NCBI GenBank assembly: GCA_003565295.1
Contig: PXCO01000349.1
Location: 1 to 47,499, forward strand
DNA length: 47,499 bases
Direction: 5' to 3'
Origin: Cyclobacteriaceae bacterium
Lineage (GTDB): Bacteria; Bacteroidota; Bacteroidia; Cytophagales; Cyclobacteriaceae
Shown piece after piece: positions 17,184 to 24,745 of the stretch. The translations under genes and the position numbers were made by a program. Position 1 is the stretch's first letter; every line of letters begins with the position of its first letter. The notes beneath the pieces are model-generated. The model ran no database searches and was not told the DNA's origin. It saw nothing but the letters and a program-made list of their open reading frames with translations.

Positions 17184-17197
17184 AAAATGATCATTTT
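17184..17197. promoter_or_regulatory. 14-base perfect palindrome upstream of the aldehyde dehydrogenase gene
   Basis: AAAATGATCATTTT lies 58 bases upstream of the dehydrogenase start codon, in the promoter region between it and the divergent AraC pseudogene. Candidate operator; the binding protein is unknown. Confidence 0.4.
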
Positions 17198-17271
17198 ATC
17201 CACTTCAATAAGCATATTCACAGTTCCACTTTGTAGAAAACCCACCATATTTTTTGATCCTGAAGAAAAAA

Positions 17272-17283
17272 GTTTACGTAAAC
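17272..17283. promoter_or_regulatory. 12-base perfect palindrome in the divergent promoter region
   Basis: GTTTACGTAAAC sits midway between the aldehyde dehydrogenase and the AraC pseudogene, a few bases before a strong hairpin. Candidate operator. Confidence 0.4.
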
Positions 17284-17287
17284 CTTT

Positions 17288-17318
17288 AAAAATCCCTTCT
17301 TTTCGTGAAGGGATTTTT
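17288..17318 (+). terminator. Hairpin in the leader of the AraC pseudogene
   Basis: A 12-bp stem (AAAAATCCCTTC with GAAGGGATTTTT, 17288-17299 and 17307-17318) with a seven-base loop, ending in five T residues. It lies 32 bp before the pseudogene start. It could terminate plus-strand transcription or fold in the leader mRNA; on the minus strand it is upstream of the dehydrogenase gene and could insulate it. Confidence 0.5.
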
Positions 17319-17349
17319 GTACATTTAAAGGAAACCCGTCAAATTACCT

Positions 17350-17897
17350 ATGCAATCATTTGTAGCAGGAGTGCCTTGGAGGGATGAGCGTGACCTTAGG
17401 ACTCTCGTAGAAAACCGGACCACTTACACGCTGCAAGATTGTGAACTGAACATTTTTGAGACTCACCAATGGGCCTCTGCGGTGAATTTAAGTTTTGGGG
17501 ACTTGGTACTGACCACTATGTTAAAAGGGAAAAAGATCATGCATCATGCTGGAAAAATCTTATCAGCGATTGGCTAACAATAATGGAATAGCCCACCTGT
17601 TAAGTTACATCAAAGAAAATATCCGCGAAACCTTCAACTTGGAGCAAATAAGTGAAAAGGCCTGCATGAGCAAGGCGCATTTTTGCAGGATGGTCAAGCA
17701 GGAACTAGGCATTACCCCCATGGTTTATATATTACAGGAAAGACTTACCCTGGCCAAAAAACACCTTCAAATGGGGAAGTACCAAATCCAGGAAGTTTGC
17801 TACCTCTCAGGCTTTAACAATCCCACCTAATTTTATCCGATCTTTCAAACAAGAATACGGAAAAACGCCCAAGGTATTTAAGGAGAGTTGGGAATGA
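17350..17897 (+). pseudogene. AraC family transcriptional regulator, broken
   Basis: The first 65 codons ([19 protein letters not shown] to KGKKIMH) read as the start of an AraC_N-type sensor domain. The text then jumps at about 17541-17548, with a frame change, to [18 protein letters not shown] in another frame, which leads into a normal AraC DNA-binding domain (first HTH around EKACMSKAHFCRMVKQ, second around QEVCYLSGFNNPT). A second frameshift at about 17829 moves the last segment, FIRSFKQEYGKTPKVF, into a third frame ending at TGA 17895-17897. Compared with the usual length of about 300 residues some 100-150 residues of the linker are missing. It is divergent from the aldehyde dehydrogenase it presumably once controlled. 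Confidence 0.8.
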
Positions 17898-17981
17898 CCC
17901 TAAAAGAAGATTTATTATCTGTCCTAAGGGTCATCCCCATCTCCAATAAAACAATCAAAAAGAGAGAAGTACCTTTTTACG

Positions 17982-19007
17982 CTATTTGGTTGTCACCAAT
18001 TCGTAATGTTCAAGGCTTTGATAGAAATCTTCAATCACAGCGTCACGGTCGAAATTTTCCCACAAAAGGATTTTCCTGGAGTTTTCCGGTCTTTCCACCC
18101 ATTGATTATCAATAAGTATAGGTGCGGAAATGGAGCGGCTCTCACCCCAATCGGGATTTTTTAGGATGGCTGCCGCCACCATGTCGAATAAGGCCCTTGA
18201 GGGTGGGTCACCGTGATAATCTATGTGTTCGAAAAGATTTACCGCATAATCTCCAAAAGTGTGGAATTCCCCACCATGGCGGCCAACTATCGGATCCTCT
18301 ATCTTAGGTCCTTTTCCTGGCATGGTAGTGTTGATATCTTCTTGAGTGACCCTCACCGCGTCGGTACCACTAGGCTCTCCATACCTTACCGTCACCATCT
18401 CAAAGGGCACTTTGGTGTTTAATACATAATTCATGGAGACAGTGTCATTATCCTGATTGTACTCACCAGGTTTAGGGTAATTGGATCCCAACCAAACCAC
18501 CCGCATTTTTTCAGAAATTCCAGGGTCCTTTTCCAAGGCCAGTGCAACGTTGGTCAATTTTCCTACTGCAAGCAGAATTAACTCCTCTTCATGATTCCTG
18601 TTGGCATGATCAATGATAAAATCCACCCCATCTTTACCGTCAAAATCAGCTGTTACAACTTTTTCGCGAATGGTTTCAAAGTTTCCGTCTGCTCCTTTCA
18701 ACAAGGGGATTTTCCCGTGGCGCTGCCCAAGTTGCAAAATACGCTTTGCTTCCTCATAGTGTTCATCGATGTTACCACCATTCCGGGTGGCATTTACCGT
18801 CACCCCTTCAAGGTCAAATACACCACCGTTTACCAACAGATACATCAGCGCAAACTGATCATCCAACTCATTATTGGCGTCTGTGTCGTAGATGAGCCTT
18901 ACTTTTTTGCTTTGGCTTTGCTCCACTTGGCTTTCTACTTTTTTTTCTGTTTGGCAAGCCACCAAAAGGAGTATTGCCACCCCAGCAAGTAGTTGGGATT
19001 TGATCAT
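17982..19007 (-). CDS. Nucleoside hydrolase-like lipoprotein
   Basis: An inosine/uridine-preferring nucleoside hydrolase family protein (PF01156). The metal-binding start motif is present as DTDANNELDDQFAL, a variant of the classic DTDPGxDDA; LLAVGKLTNVALALEKDP and DTVSMNYVLN are also family-like. With the ATG at 19007 it begins with a short lipoprotein signal peptide (MIKSQLLAGVAILLLVAC), so the mature protein is lipid-anchored outside the inner membrane. Starts at 19037 and 19073 are also open. It would release ribose or another sugar from a riboside in the periplasm or at the surface. The variant motif makes the exact substrate uncertain. It is followed upstream by a secreted glycosidase and ribokinase. 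Confidence 0.85.
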   Translation of the reverse strand: MIKSQLLAGVAILLLVACQTEKKVESQVEQSQSKKVRLIYDTDANNELDDQFALMYLLVNGGVFDLEGVTVNATRNGGNIDEHYEEAKRILQLGQRHGKIPLLKGADGNFETIREKVVTADFDGKDGVDFIIDHANRNHEEELILLAVGKLTNVALALEKDPGISEKMRVVWLGSNYPKPGEYNQDNDTVSMNYVLNTKVPFEMVTVRYGEPSGTDAVRVTQEDINTTMPGKGPKIEDPIVGRHGGEFHTFGDYAVNLFEHIDYHGDPPSRALFDMVAAAILKNPDWGESRSISAPILIDNQWVERPENSRKILLWENFDRDAVIEDFYQSLEHYELVTTK

Positions 19008-19142
19008 TTTTAAGGATTCTTTTGTTAGTGTTTTCATATTTGAATTATTTTTTTGGGTACTACCTTGTTTCATTGGGCAAGCCTCATCGTATGAATGGAC
19101 CTGTGAGCCAAATTTTTAGCCCAGGAAGCTGAAAAATTTTCT

Positions 19143-20627
19143 TTACTTAGATTTCCTCCACCCCCCATAAGGCCACCATGGGTTGTGGTAGTAGGGGGAT
19201 TCCACGACGATTTCTTTTCCTTCCCAATTATAGGTCAGCCTTGCTTTGATCCAATGGTCTGATTCAAGAAGCTTTTCATCCAATTTTAGAGAGGCAGGCA
19301 CTTCTGTAAGTGTAGAGAAGGTTTGATGGTTAACAATCCATTCAAATTTACTTACTTCTATGGATTCAGGGCCTCCATCTATTTTCACCTCTATACTTTC
19401 CCCTATTTTTTCCGAAAAAATCAAGTCAATGGCTGGTGTCCCCACATGTCCCGTGATTTTAGCCAGTAGCTCAAAAAAGTCTCTTTTACGATCAGAGGAA
19501 ATTTGCCAATTTACCGGTACCCCTTGATATCCTTGGTTGAATTCATAATTTTCCTCTGGTCTGCGGAAATCAAAAAAGCCCCAACCTGTATAGGATTTAA
19601 CGCTAGCCACAAAATTATTCCCCGATTCATCCCATCCCTGATCTGGGTTTCTCCAAGGAATATCATCCTCGTTATTGACTAACGGCTTGGGAGTATAGAC
19701 CTCCTTTTTCCGAATTTCCTCTGATATCTCTACAATTCTATCTGGCTCTTGTACACCGTTACCATGGATGAGCACAAAATCAGAAACCTCCACAATATTG
19801 TCTGTAGGGACCCAACCCCCCGCAAGGGAGGTAGATACATATAAGGATCGGCCATCTACCTCAATCCCTTTGGCCAATGCAATAAGCTCATGTACACGAT
19901 CGCATTTTAAAATGGCGTGGTCGTATGCTCCTCCTGTACACTCATTGTTGATTTCGATCAACACATGGGTATATCCACGTAGGAGGACCCAACGGGTGGC
20001 ATCGGCCACGGCCTTTTTTACAGCTTTTTCGTCCTGTAACGTGCCGTCCTCACCAAAATAAAACAACCCCAATATTACCACCATTCCCAATTCATCAGCC
20101 CTATCCAGGATTCGTGCTGCCCTTTGCATAAATGGATCCCTGAGTGAACCATCAGGGTTAAATGCTGAATTGTCCCATGGGAAACCGCTGCAATACCCAT
20201 AAGGGCACCCCCCTTGTAGATTCAAGGTGAACCCTAACAGCCCATTTGCCCTCCAGGAGGCCATGGCCTGAACAAACTCATCTGTATTCCGGTCAGGGTC
20301 CCATTTTTCCGTATCTGGATAAGCCCATTGTGCCCGGGTAAGTGGATTCAAATCATCAAAGACACCCTGGACCATCCGGGAATTCATCAATAATCCTTCT
20401 ATCGGATACTCTTCTCCATAAGAGGTTTTCCAAACCCGCCCCTCATAAGTAGGCTTACCATTGATCAAAAATTTTTCCCCTTCAATGCTTACTGTTGTTT
20501 TTTTAGATGGGGATGAAGGTTCAATAGATTGCCCTAAAGTGGGAAGGACAGAACTAATTAGCAACAACACACTAACTATGTGTACATAATATCTGCTAAG
20601 ACCAAAGATGAAATTGAATGCTACCAT
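19143..20627 (-). CDS. Secreted clan GH-A-like glycoside hydrolase
   Basis: A 494-residue exported protein: hydrophobic segment at about residues 15-32 ending LGQ, then FLINGKPTYEGR, a typical opening of GH5-like (beta/alpha)8 hydrolases. E229 in IEINNEC is the expected acid/base (NE pair on strand 4) and E320 in PLVNNEDD is the likely strand-7 nucleophile. Residues 400-494 look like a small beta domain. I cannot name the family or substrate. It lies 136 bp upstream of the nucleoside hydrolase-like gene on the same strand, so the two may be co-transcribed. Confidence 0.75.
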   Translation of the reverse strand: MVAFNFIFGLSRYYVHIVSVLLLISSVLPTLGQSIEPSSPSKKTTVSIEGEKFLINGKPTYEGRVWKTSYGEEYPIEGLLMNSRMVQGVFDDLNPLTRAQWAYPDTEKWDPDRNTDEFVQAMASWRANGLLGFTLNLQGGCPYGYCSGFPWDNSAFNPDGSLRDPFMQRAARILDRADELGMVVILGLFYFGEDGTLQDEKAVKKAVADATRWVLLRGYTHVLIEINNECTGGAYDHAILKCDRVHELIALAKGIEVDGRSLYVSTSLAGGWVPTDNIVEVSDFVLIHGNGVQEPDRIVEISEEIRKKEVYTPKPLVNNEDDIPWRNPDQGWDESGNNFVASVKSYTGWGFFDFRRPEENYEFNQGYQGVPVNWQISSDRKRDFFELLAKITGHVGTPAIDLIFSEKIGESIEVKIDGGPESIEVSKFEWIVNHQTFSTLTEVPASLKLDEKLLESDHWIKARLTYNWEGKEIVVESPYYHNPWWPYGGWRKSK

Positions 20628-20892
20628 AACATTATTTATTCTAATTGAAATTTCTCAACGTTGATAGGTACTTGCTTTTTCGATGAAATCGAGCCTGCCT
20701 GGACGGCAGTCAGGCATTACGAGCACGTCACACACTGGGATGATTATAGACTGCGAGATTCCCCCGAAACGAGTTCCCCGAATCAAGTTCGGGGCAGGCA
20801 GGGGCAGGCTATCTGACCGCTGAAAAGAAATTATAAACAGATGAAAAGGAAAACAGGGCATAAATTGGCTATACGCACCTACCCCATCCTTC
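20628..20892. other. Intergenic region carrying repeat copy 2
   Basis: The 265-bp gap between the ribokinase stop and the glycosidase start. Apart from the repeat at 20729-20848 it has an imperfect inverted repeat GCCTG (20695-20699)/CAGGC (20711-20715) on the repeat's left flank, which may be part of the same element. No coding potential is seen. Confidence 0.6.
20729..20848. repeat. Palindromic interspersed repeat, copy 2
   Basis: Second copy of the element at 1-120. Shared blocks: GGGATGATTAT (20737-20747), GCGAGATTCC (20753-20762), CAAGTTCGGG (20784-20793), TGACCGCTGAAAA (20814-20826) and the 19-base block 20828-20846. The hairpin is better preserved here: CCCCGAA (20776-20782) pairs with TTCGGGG (20788-20794). 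It lies between two same-strand genes, after ribokinase, where the hairpin could also end ribokinase transcription. Confidence 0.75.
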
Positions 20893-21789
20893 CTATAACT
20901 CCCTCCAAAAAGGAATGGAAGATTGGGCGCCCATTTTTGTGACCGTTTGAGCAGCAGCCTTATTAGCAAAAGCCAGGGCATCCTTGAGTGACCATTTTTT
21001 TGCAATTGCCACTGCTAAGGCACCGTTAAACGTATCTCCCGCAGCAGTAGTGTCCACTGCCTTTACCTTGGGTGCAGGAAGTTGGATTTCCTCATTCCCA
21101 TCATAAAGAAAGGCCCCGTCTGCACCAAGCGTAATGATTACCACCTTCACCCCCTTCCTTAAGAACCATTCTGCAGCTATTTTTGAAGACTTCTCATCAG
21201 TTACCTTAATTCCTGTGAGGATCTCGGCTTCTGATTGATTGGGAGTGATCATGTATAGGGATTTATAAAGATCATCAGGGAGAGGAACAGCAGGAGCGGG
21301 GTTTAGTATGGTTTTTTTTCCCATTTCATAGGCCCTGGCTAATGCAAAAGAAATGGTTGATAAGGGGACTTCCAATTGTGCCAGCACTATTTCGGCAGAT
21401 TCTATCAAGCCCATCCTTTTTTCCAGATCCTCCCGGCTCAAGGCCATGTTGGCACCCGGGGCTACTACGATGCAGTTTTCCGCAGACTTGTCTACCGTAA
21501 TTTGAGCGACCCCGGAGGGCTCTTCTGGGTCAATTGCCACACCCGTGGTATCTATGCCTTCATTTTTAAGGTTTTGAATGGCCTGCTGGCCAAAAACGTC
21601 TTGCCCTACCTTGGAGATGAAAGCCACCTCACCCCCGAGTCGCGCAGCAGCTACTGCCTGATTAGCTCCTTTTCCACCGGGGTTCATCAAAAACGTGCCC
21701 CCAATTATGGTCTCTCCGGGTGCGGGAAAGTGATCTGCCACGATCACCATATCGGTGTTGGTACTTCCAATTATTAGAATTTTACCCAT
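20893..21789 (-). CDS. rbsK: Ribokinase
   Basis: A 298-residue PfkB-family sugar kinase that phosphorylates ribose to ribose-5-phosphate in the cytosol. NPGGKGANQAVAAARLG (sugar site, about residues 36-52) and AVDTTAAGDTFNGA (anion hole and catalytic base D252) are diagnostic for RbsK. ATG at 21789 is used; the TTG two codons upstream is unlikely. It stands 265 bp upstream of the glycosidase and nucleoside hydrolase genes on the same strand, which suggests salvage of ribose released from nucleosides. No transporter is adjacent. Confidence 0.93.
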   Translation of the reverse strand: MGKILIIGSTNTDMVIVADHFPAPGETIIGGTFLMNPGGKGANQAVAAARLGGEVAFISKVGQDVFGQQAIQNLKNEGIDTTGVAIDPEEPSGVAQITVDKSAENCIVVAPGANMALSREDLEKRMGLIESAEIVLAQLEVPLSTISFALARAYEMGKKTILNPAPAVPLPDDLYKSLYMITPNQSEAEILTGIKVTDEKSSKIAAEWFLRKGVKVVIITLGADGAFLYDGNEEIQLPAPKVKAVDTTAAGDTFNGALAVAIAKKWSLKDALAFANKAAAQTVTKMGAQSSIPFWREL

Positions 21790-21957
21790 GATCAATGATA
21801 GTTAGAAACCTATTTTGAGAAAGTTAACCTAAGTTTTGATAGGATAGGAAACAATTTTAGATCAAATTTATGATCTTAAATTAAAAAATATGATCATAAA
21901 AAATTGAAAATTAGACACTTAAATATTTTTTTATTATGTTTATAAAATCTTATAAAG

Positions 21958-23412
21958 ATGGCAACATTTCACACTATTGCTGCCCTGGTCAAAGGCCTTT
22001 CAAAGGCCGAGAGACGAAATATCAACAGAAACCTTGCTCTTCATTCTAAAGGCATATATGTCTGGATTTACCGATTCATTTCCCATCACCCGGACGACCT
22101 TGCCAAACTTAAAAGGGCTTTTAAAGAAAAATTTCCGGATAGTTCCTTGTCGATGGGCATAAATCATTTGTATGATCAATTGATGTATTTGATTGGAGGA
22201 ATGGAAAAATCCAGCAATCCAGAGTCCAGGATCATGTTTTATCTACAGCAAGTAAGGTTACTATATGAGCGTGGAATTTACGATGCTAGTCTTCAGATGG
22301 TGGCTAAGGCCATAGCACTGGGGGAAAAGCATGAATTATATGGCTGGCTTTTGATTTCGTTGCGGTTGAAACTGATGCTCACAACTACAACAAGATTTTA
22401 TACATTAGAGGAAAAAGAACTTTTAGCACTTTACAATGATATACAACAGACACTTAATTACCTGCACACCCAAAGCCAACATGAATTGCAATATGAATTG
22501 CTTCATATGCGTAGGACTTCCTTAAATAGCAAAAAAGGAGTAAACCCTGAAGCTGCCATTGAGGACTTGGCCATGCACGAAAAAATGGTTTTTAGCACCC
22601 CGCGTTATCAAAGCCTGGAGGCAGAAAAATTACACCTGATGTTTCAGGTAGAATACTTTCTTACATCAGGAAATACAGCCACTAGTCTAAGGGTAGCAAG
22701 CAAACTCAATGAACATTTTGATCAGCATCATTCAGTGAATTTGCAAGCTTCCCTTCATTACATCACCCATATTTGTGGTGTTTTACAGAACCTTTCTCAT
22801 GCGGGGGATTTTGGGGCAATGAGGGCCTATGAGGAAAAGCTTTATGACTATACCCAACGTAAAGGTCAGGTTCAGGGACTGGCAAATTATGCCTTACTAC
22901 ATTTCGGTTTGCAGCGGTGTATCACCTTATCCGAAATGGAGGAACTTGGCATACTCCTGGAAAAAGCCATGAGCCTAATGGAAAAACCTATACCTTCATT
23001 TGCCTGGGAATATGAAAAACTCCTTACCCTTTCGGTTGGAATTGCCCATTTCCTAAGAAAGGATATGAAAAAAGCCAACAAATATTTAAGAGGTCTAACC
23101 TATCAAAAAGCAAGTATGAACCTTGCCCCAGTGATATATACGGCTTTCATCGTTCAACTTTTAGCCTATTTTGAACAAGGGGAAATCAACCTCCTTGAAT
23201 CTAAATCACGGGCTTTTCGTCATTTGCTGAAAAAAATCGGCAATTTTGGTGCCTCGGAAAAGGAATTTATAAACACATTGCTAGGTGCCTACCCGGACTT
23301 CAAGTCCAGGTTAGGTGCAATAGCCAAGAAAGCCCTGAATTCTCATCATACCCCTGCCAAAAAGAGCCCCGTACAGCAATCTTTGGTATTTCTGCGGTGG
23401 GATAAGATATGA
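21958..23412 (+). CDS. Uncharacterised alpha-helical protein
   Basis: A 484-residue protein I do not recognise. It is rich in Leu, Lys and Glu, has no signal peptide or membrane segment, and appears almost entirely alpha-helical with recurring helix pairs of roughly TPR size. Examples are YLQQVRLLYERGIYDASLQ and the region around MVAKAIALGEKHELYGW. The start resembles DNA- or RNA-binding basic helices (KGLSKAERRNINRNLALH), and the C-terminal 40 residues are basic and probably disordered. It is divergent from rbsK across an AT-rich 168-bp gap containing ATGATC repeats. A helical-repeat scaffold or regulator is a guess only. Confidence 0.75.
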   Translation: MATFHTIAALVKGLSKAERRNINRNLALHSKGIYVWIYRFISHHPDDLAKLKRAFKEKFPDSSLSMGINHLYDQLMYLIGGMEKSSNPESRIMFYLQQVRLLYERGIYDASLQMVAKAIALGEKHELYGWLLISLRLKLMLTTTTRFYTLEEKELLALYNDIQQTLNYLHTQSQHELQYELLHMRRTSLNSKKGVNPEAAIEDLAMHEKMVFSTPRYQSLEAEKLHLMFQVEYFLTSGNTATSLRVASKLNEHFDQHHSVNLQASLHYITHICGVLQNLSHAGDFGAMRAYEEKLYDYTQRKGQVQGLANYALLHFGLQRCITLSEMEELGILLEKAMSLMEKPIPSFAWEYEKLLTLSVGIAHFLRKDMKKANKYLRGLTYQKASMNLAPVIYTAFIVQLLAYFEQGEINLLESKSRAFRHLLKKIGNFGASEKEFINTLLGAYPDFKSRLGAIAKKALNSHHTPAKKSPVQQSLVFLRWDKI

Positions 23413-23429
23413 TTTATTTACCCGTCAAT

Positions 23430-23639
23430 TTAATCCTTCTCCACCTCTTGCTCAAGCTTCAACACTTTGTCACCGTCCCCCAGGTCTATCGACAAAGCCT
23501 TGTTATTCGGCTCCCCTTTTCTGGTGATAGATTCCCCTTTTATCATTTTGGTGACTTTCTCGCTAAAGGATTCCAATACTTTGCCATGGGCACCTCCAGC
23601 GCGCCATTTCCATTTTAATGTGCCACCTTCCGTAACCAT
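23430..23639 (-). CDS. HVA1 (DUF2945) family small protein
   Basis: A 69-residue protein from ATG at 23639. The pattern LKWKWRAGGAHGKVLESFSE, then TRKGEPNNKALSIDLGDGDK and VLKLEQEVEK is that of the DUF2945/HVA1 family, small SH3- or Tudor-like beta barrels of unknown function found in many bacteria and in fungi. It is cytosolic, convergent with the helical protein gene (17-bp gap) and 47 bp downstream of gpsA on the same strand, so it could be the last gene of the gpsA operon. Confidence 0.85.
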   Translation of the reverse strand: MVTEGGTLKWKWRAGGAHGKVLESFSEKVTKMIKGESITRKGEPNNKALSIDLGDGDKVLKLEQEVEKD

Positions 23640-23686
23640 AGCTTTCAAAATAAGTTATCCCAAAATCTTTGCTTTGAAGTACTTGA

Positions 23687-24745
23687 TCACAAAAAATCAA
23701 TATCCACATTAAATGGGTATTTCATTAAAAATTGCAGGGCATGTTCCACTTTGAAATCCTCAAACAACACTTTGTAAAGATTTTCTGTGATAGGTGCCCT
23801 GAGATCAGTACTATCCAAGAATTTTCTGATCAACTTAACGGTATTGATGCCCTCTGCTATTTCCTCCATATCGGCTATGATGCTATCCAACTTTTCGCCC
23901 TTTGCCAACCGAAACCCCACCGTATAGTTTCTGGATAGGGTGGAGTTACAGGTGGTCACAAGGTCACCTATGCCTGCCAGTCCCACAAAGGACTTAGTAC
24001 TTCCCCCCAGCGCATTCCCCAGATAGATCAGCTCTACCATTCCTCTGGACACGAGCAAACCTTTGGCGTTTTCACCCAGGCCAAGCCCCGACAATGCCCC
24101 AGCGGCAATGGCAATTATGTTTTTTAACACACCGCTTAGCTCCACTCCTATAATATCCGAATTACCATACACCTGGAAATTATCCGATCTTAATAGGCGT
24201 TGGCCTTCCAGAATTACCTCATTGAACCTACTGGCCACCACAGTGGCGGCAGGTTGGCGCTGGGCAAGCTCCTTGGCCAGGTTAGGACCTGCCAGACAAC
24301 CTACCCTTCGGACCACAGTTTCTTGAAGGATAAGCTCACTCATGGTGCAGATATTTTCCCTGGTGATTCTATTTACATCCGATAATGTTTTACCCTCAGG
24401 TAGATTGAGCACCAGGCCTTTGGTGCCATGAATCATGAAATGATAAGGGTGTAAAAATGGGGAAAACAAGGCTATCACCTCCTGAAAGCCATTGGAGGAG
24501 ATCATTGGGAAAAGGGTTTGGCACCTGTCGCATATCATTTCGGGATCATTGGTGGCAATGATGCGCTCATCCAATTTCCTCCCTCTGGCCTCATGCCTGG
24601 AGTTAATTTCCCCCACCACTTCCGGGGATCTGGCATATACCAGCACAGGGTTTTTTTCAGCAAGGAGGTTCGCCACTGCGACGCCAAAACTGCCAATGCC
24701 AATCACCCCTACAGTTCCTTCTTTAGAATAATTTTTCCAAACCAT
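23687..24745 (-). CDS. gpsA: Glycerol-3-phosphate dehydrogenase [NAD(P)+]
   Basis: A 352-residue GpsA that reduces dihydroxyacetone phosphate to sn-glycerol-3-phosphate, the backbone of phospholipids. The NAD-binding motif GIGSFG is at residues 16-21, and the C-terminal half has SGVLKNIIAIAAGALSGLG, containing the conserved catalytic lysine, and GLAGIGDLVTTC. ATG at 24745 (MVWKNYSKEG) is preferred; the longer open frame continues into the upstream acyltransferase in another frame and is not conserved. It overlaps that gene by 23 bp, indicating coupled translation of consecutive steps. Confidence 0.95.
   Translation of the reverse strand: MVWKNYSKEGTVGVIGIGSFGVAVANLLAEKNPVLVYARSPEVVGEINSRHEARGRKLDERIIATNDPEMICDRCQTLFPMISSNGFQEVIALFSPFLHPYHFMIHGTKGLVLNLPEGKTLSDVNRITRENICTMSELILQETVVRRVGCLAGPNLAKELAQRQPAATVVASRFNEVILEGQRLLRSDNFQVYGNSDIIGVELSGVLKNIIAIAAGALSGLGLGENAKGLLVSRGMVELIYLGNALGGSTKSFVGLAGIGDLVTTCNSTLSRNYTVGFRLAKGEKLDSIIADMEEIAEGINTVKLIRKFLDSTDLRAPITENLYKVLFEDFKVEHALQFLMKYPFNVDIDFL

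Noticed and set aside
17894-17934. Inverted repeat ATGACCCT/AGGGTCAT after the AraC pseudogene
   Set aside because: The 25-base loop and lack of a T tract make it a poor terminator.
17888-18115. 75-codon plus-strand frame
   Set aside because: Overlaps the 3' end of the nucleoside hydrolase gene antisense and has no family features.
21800-21957. ATGATC/GATC repeats between rbsK and the helical protein gene as operators
   Set aside because: Short, irregularly spaced and in very AT-rich DNA; chance is likely.
23467-23712. Plus-strand frames opposite the HVA1 gene
   Set aside because: The minus-strand product matches the DUF2945/HVA1 pattern throughout; the plus-strand frames match nothing.
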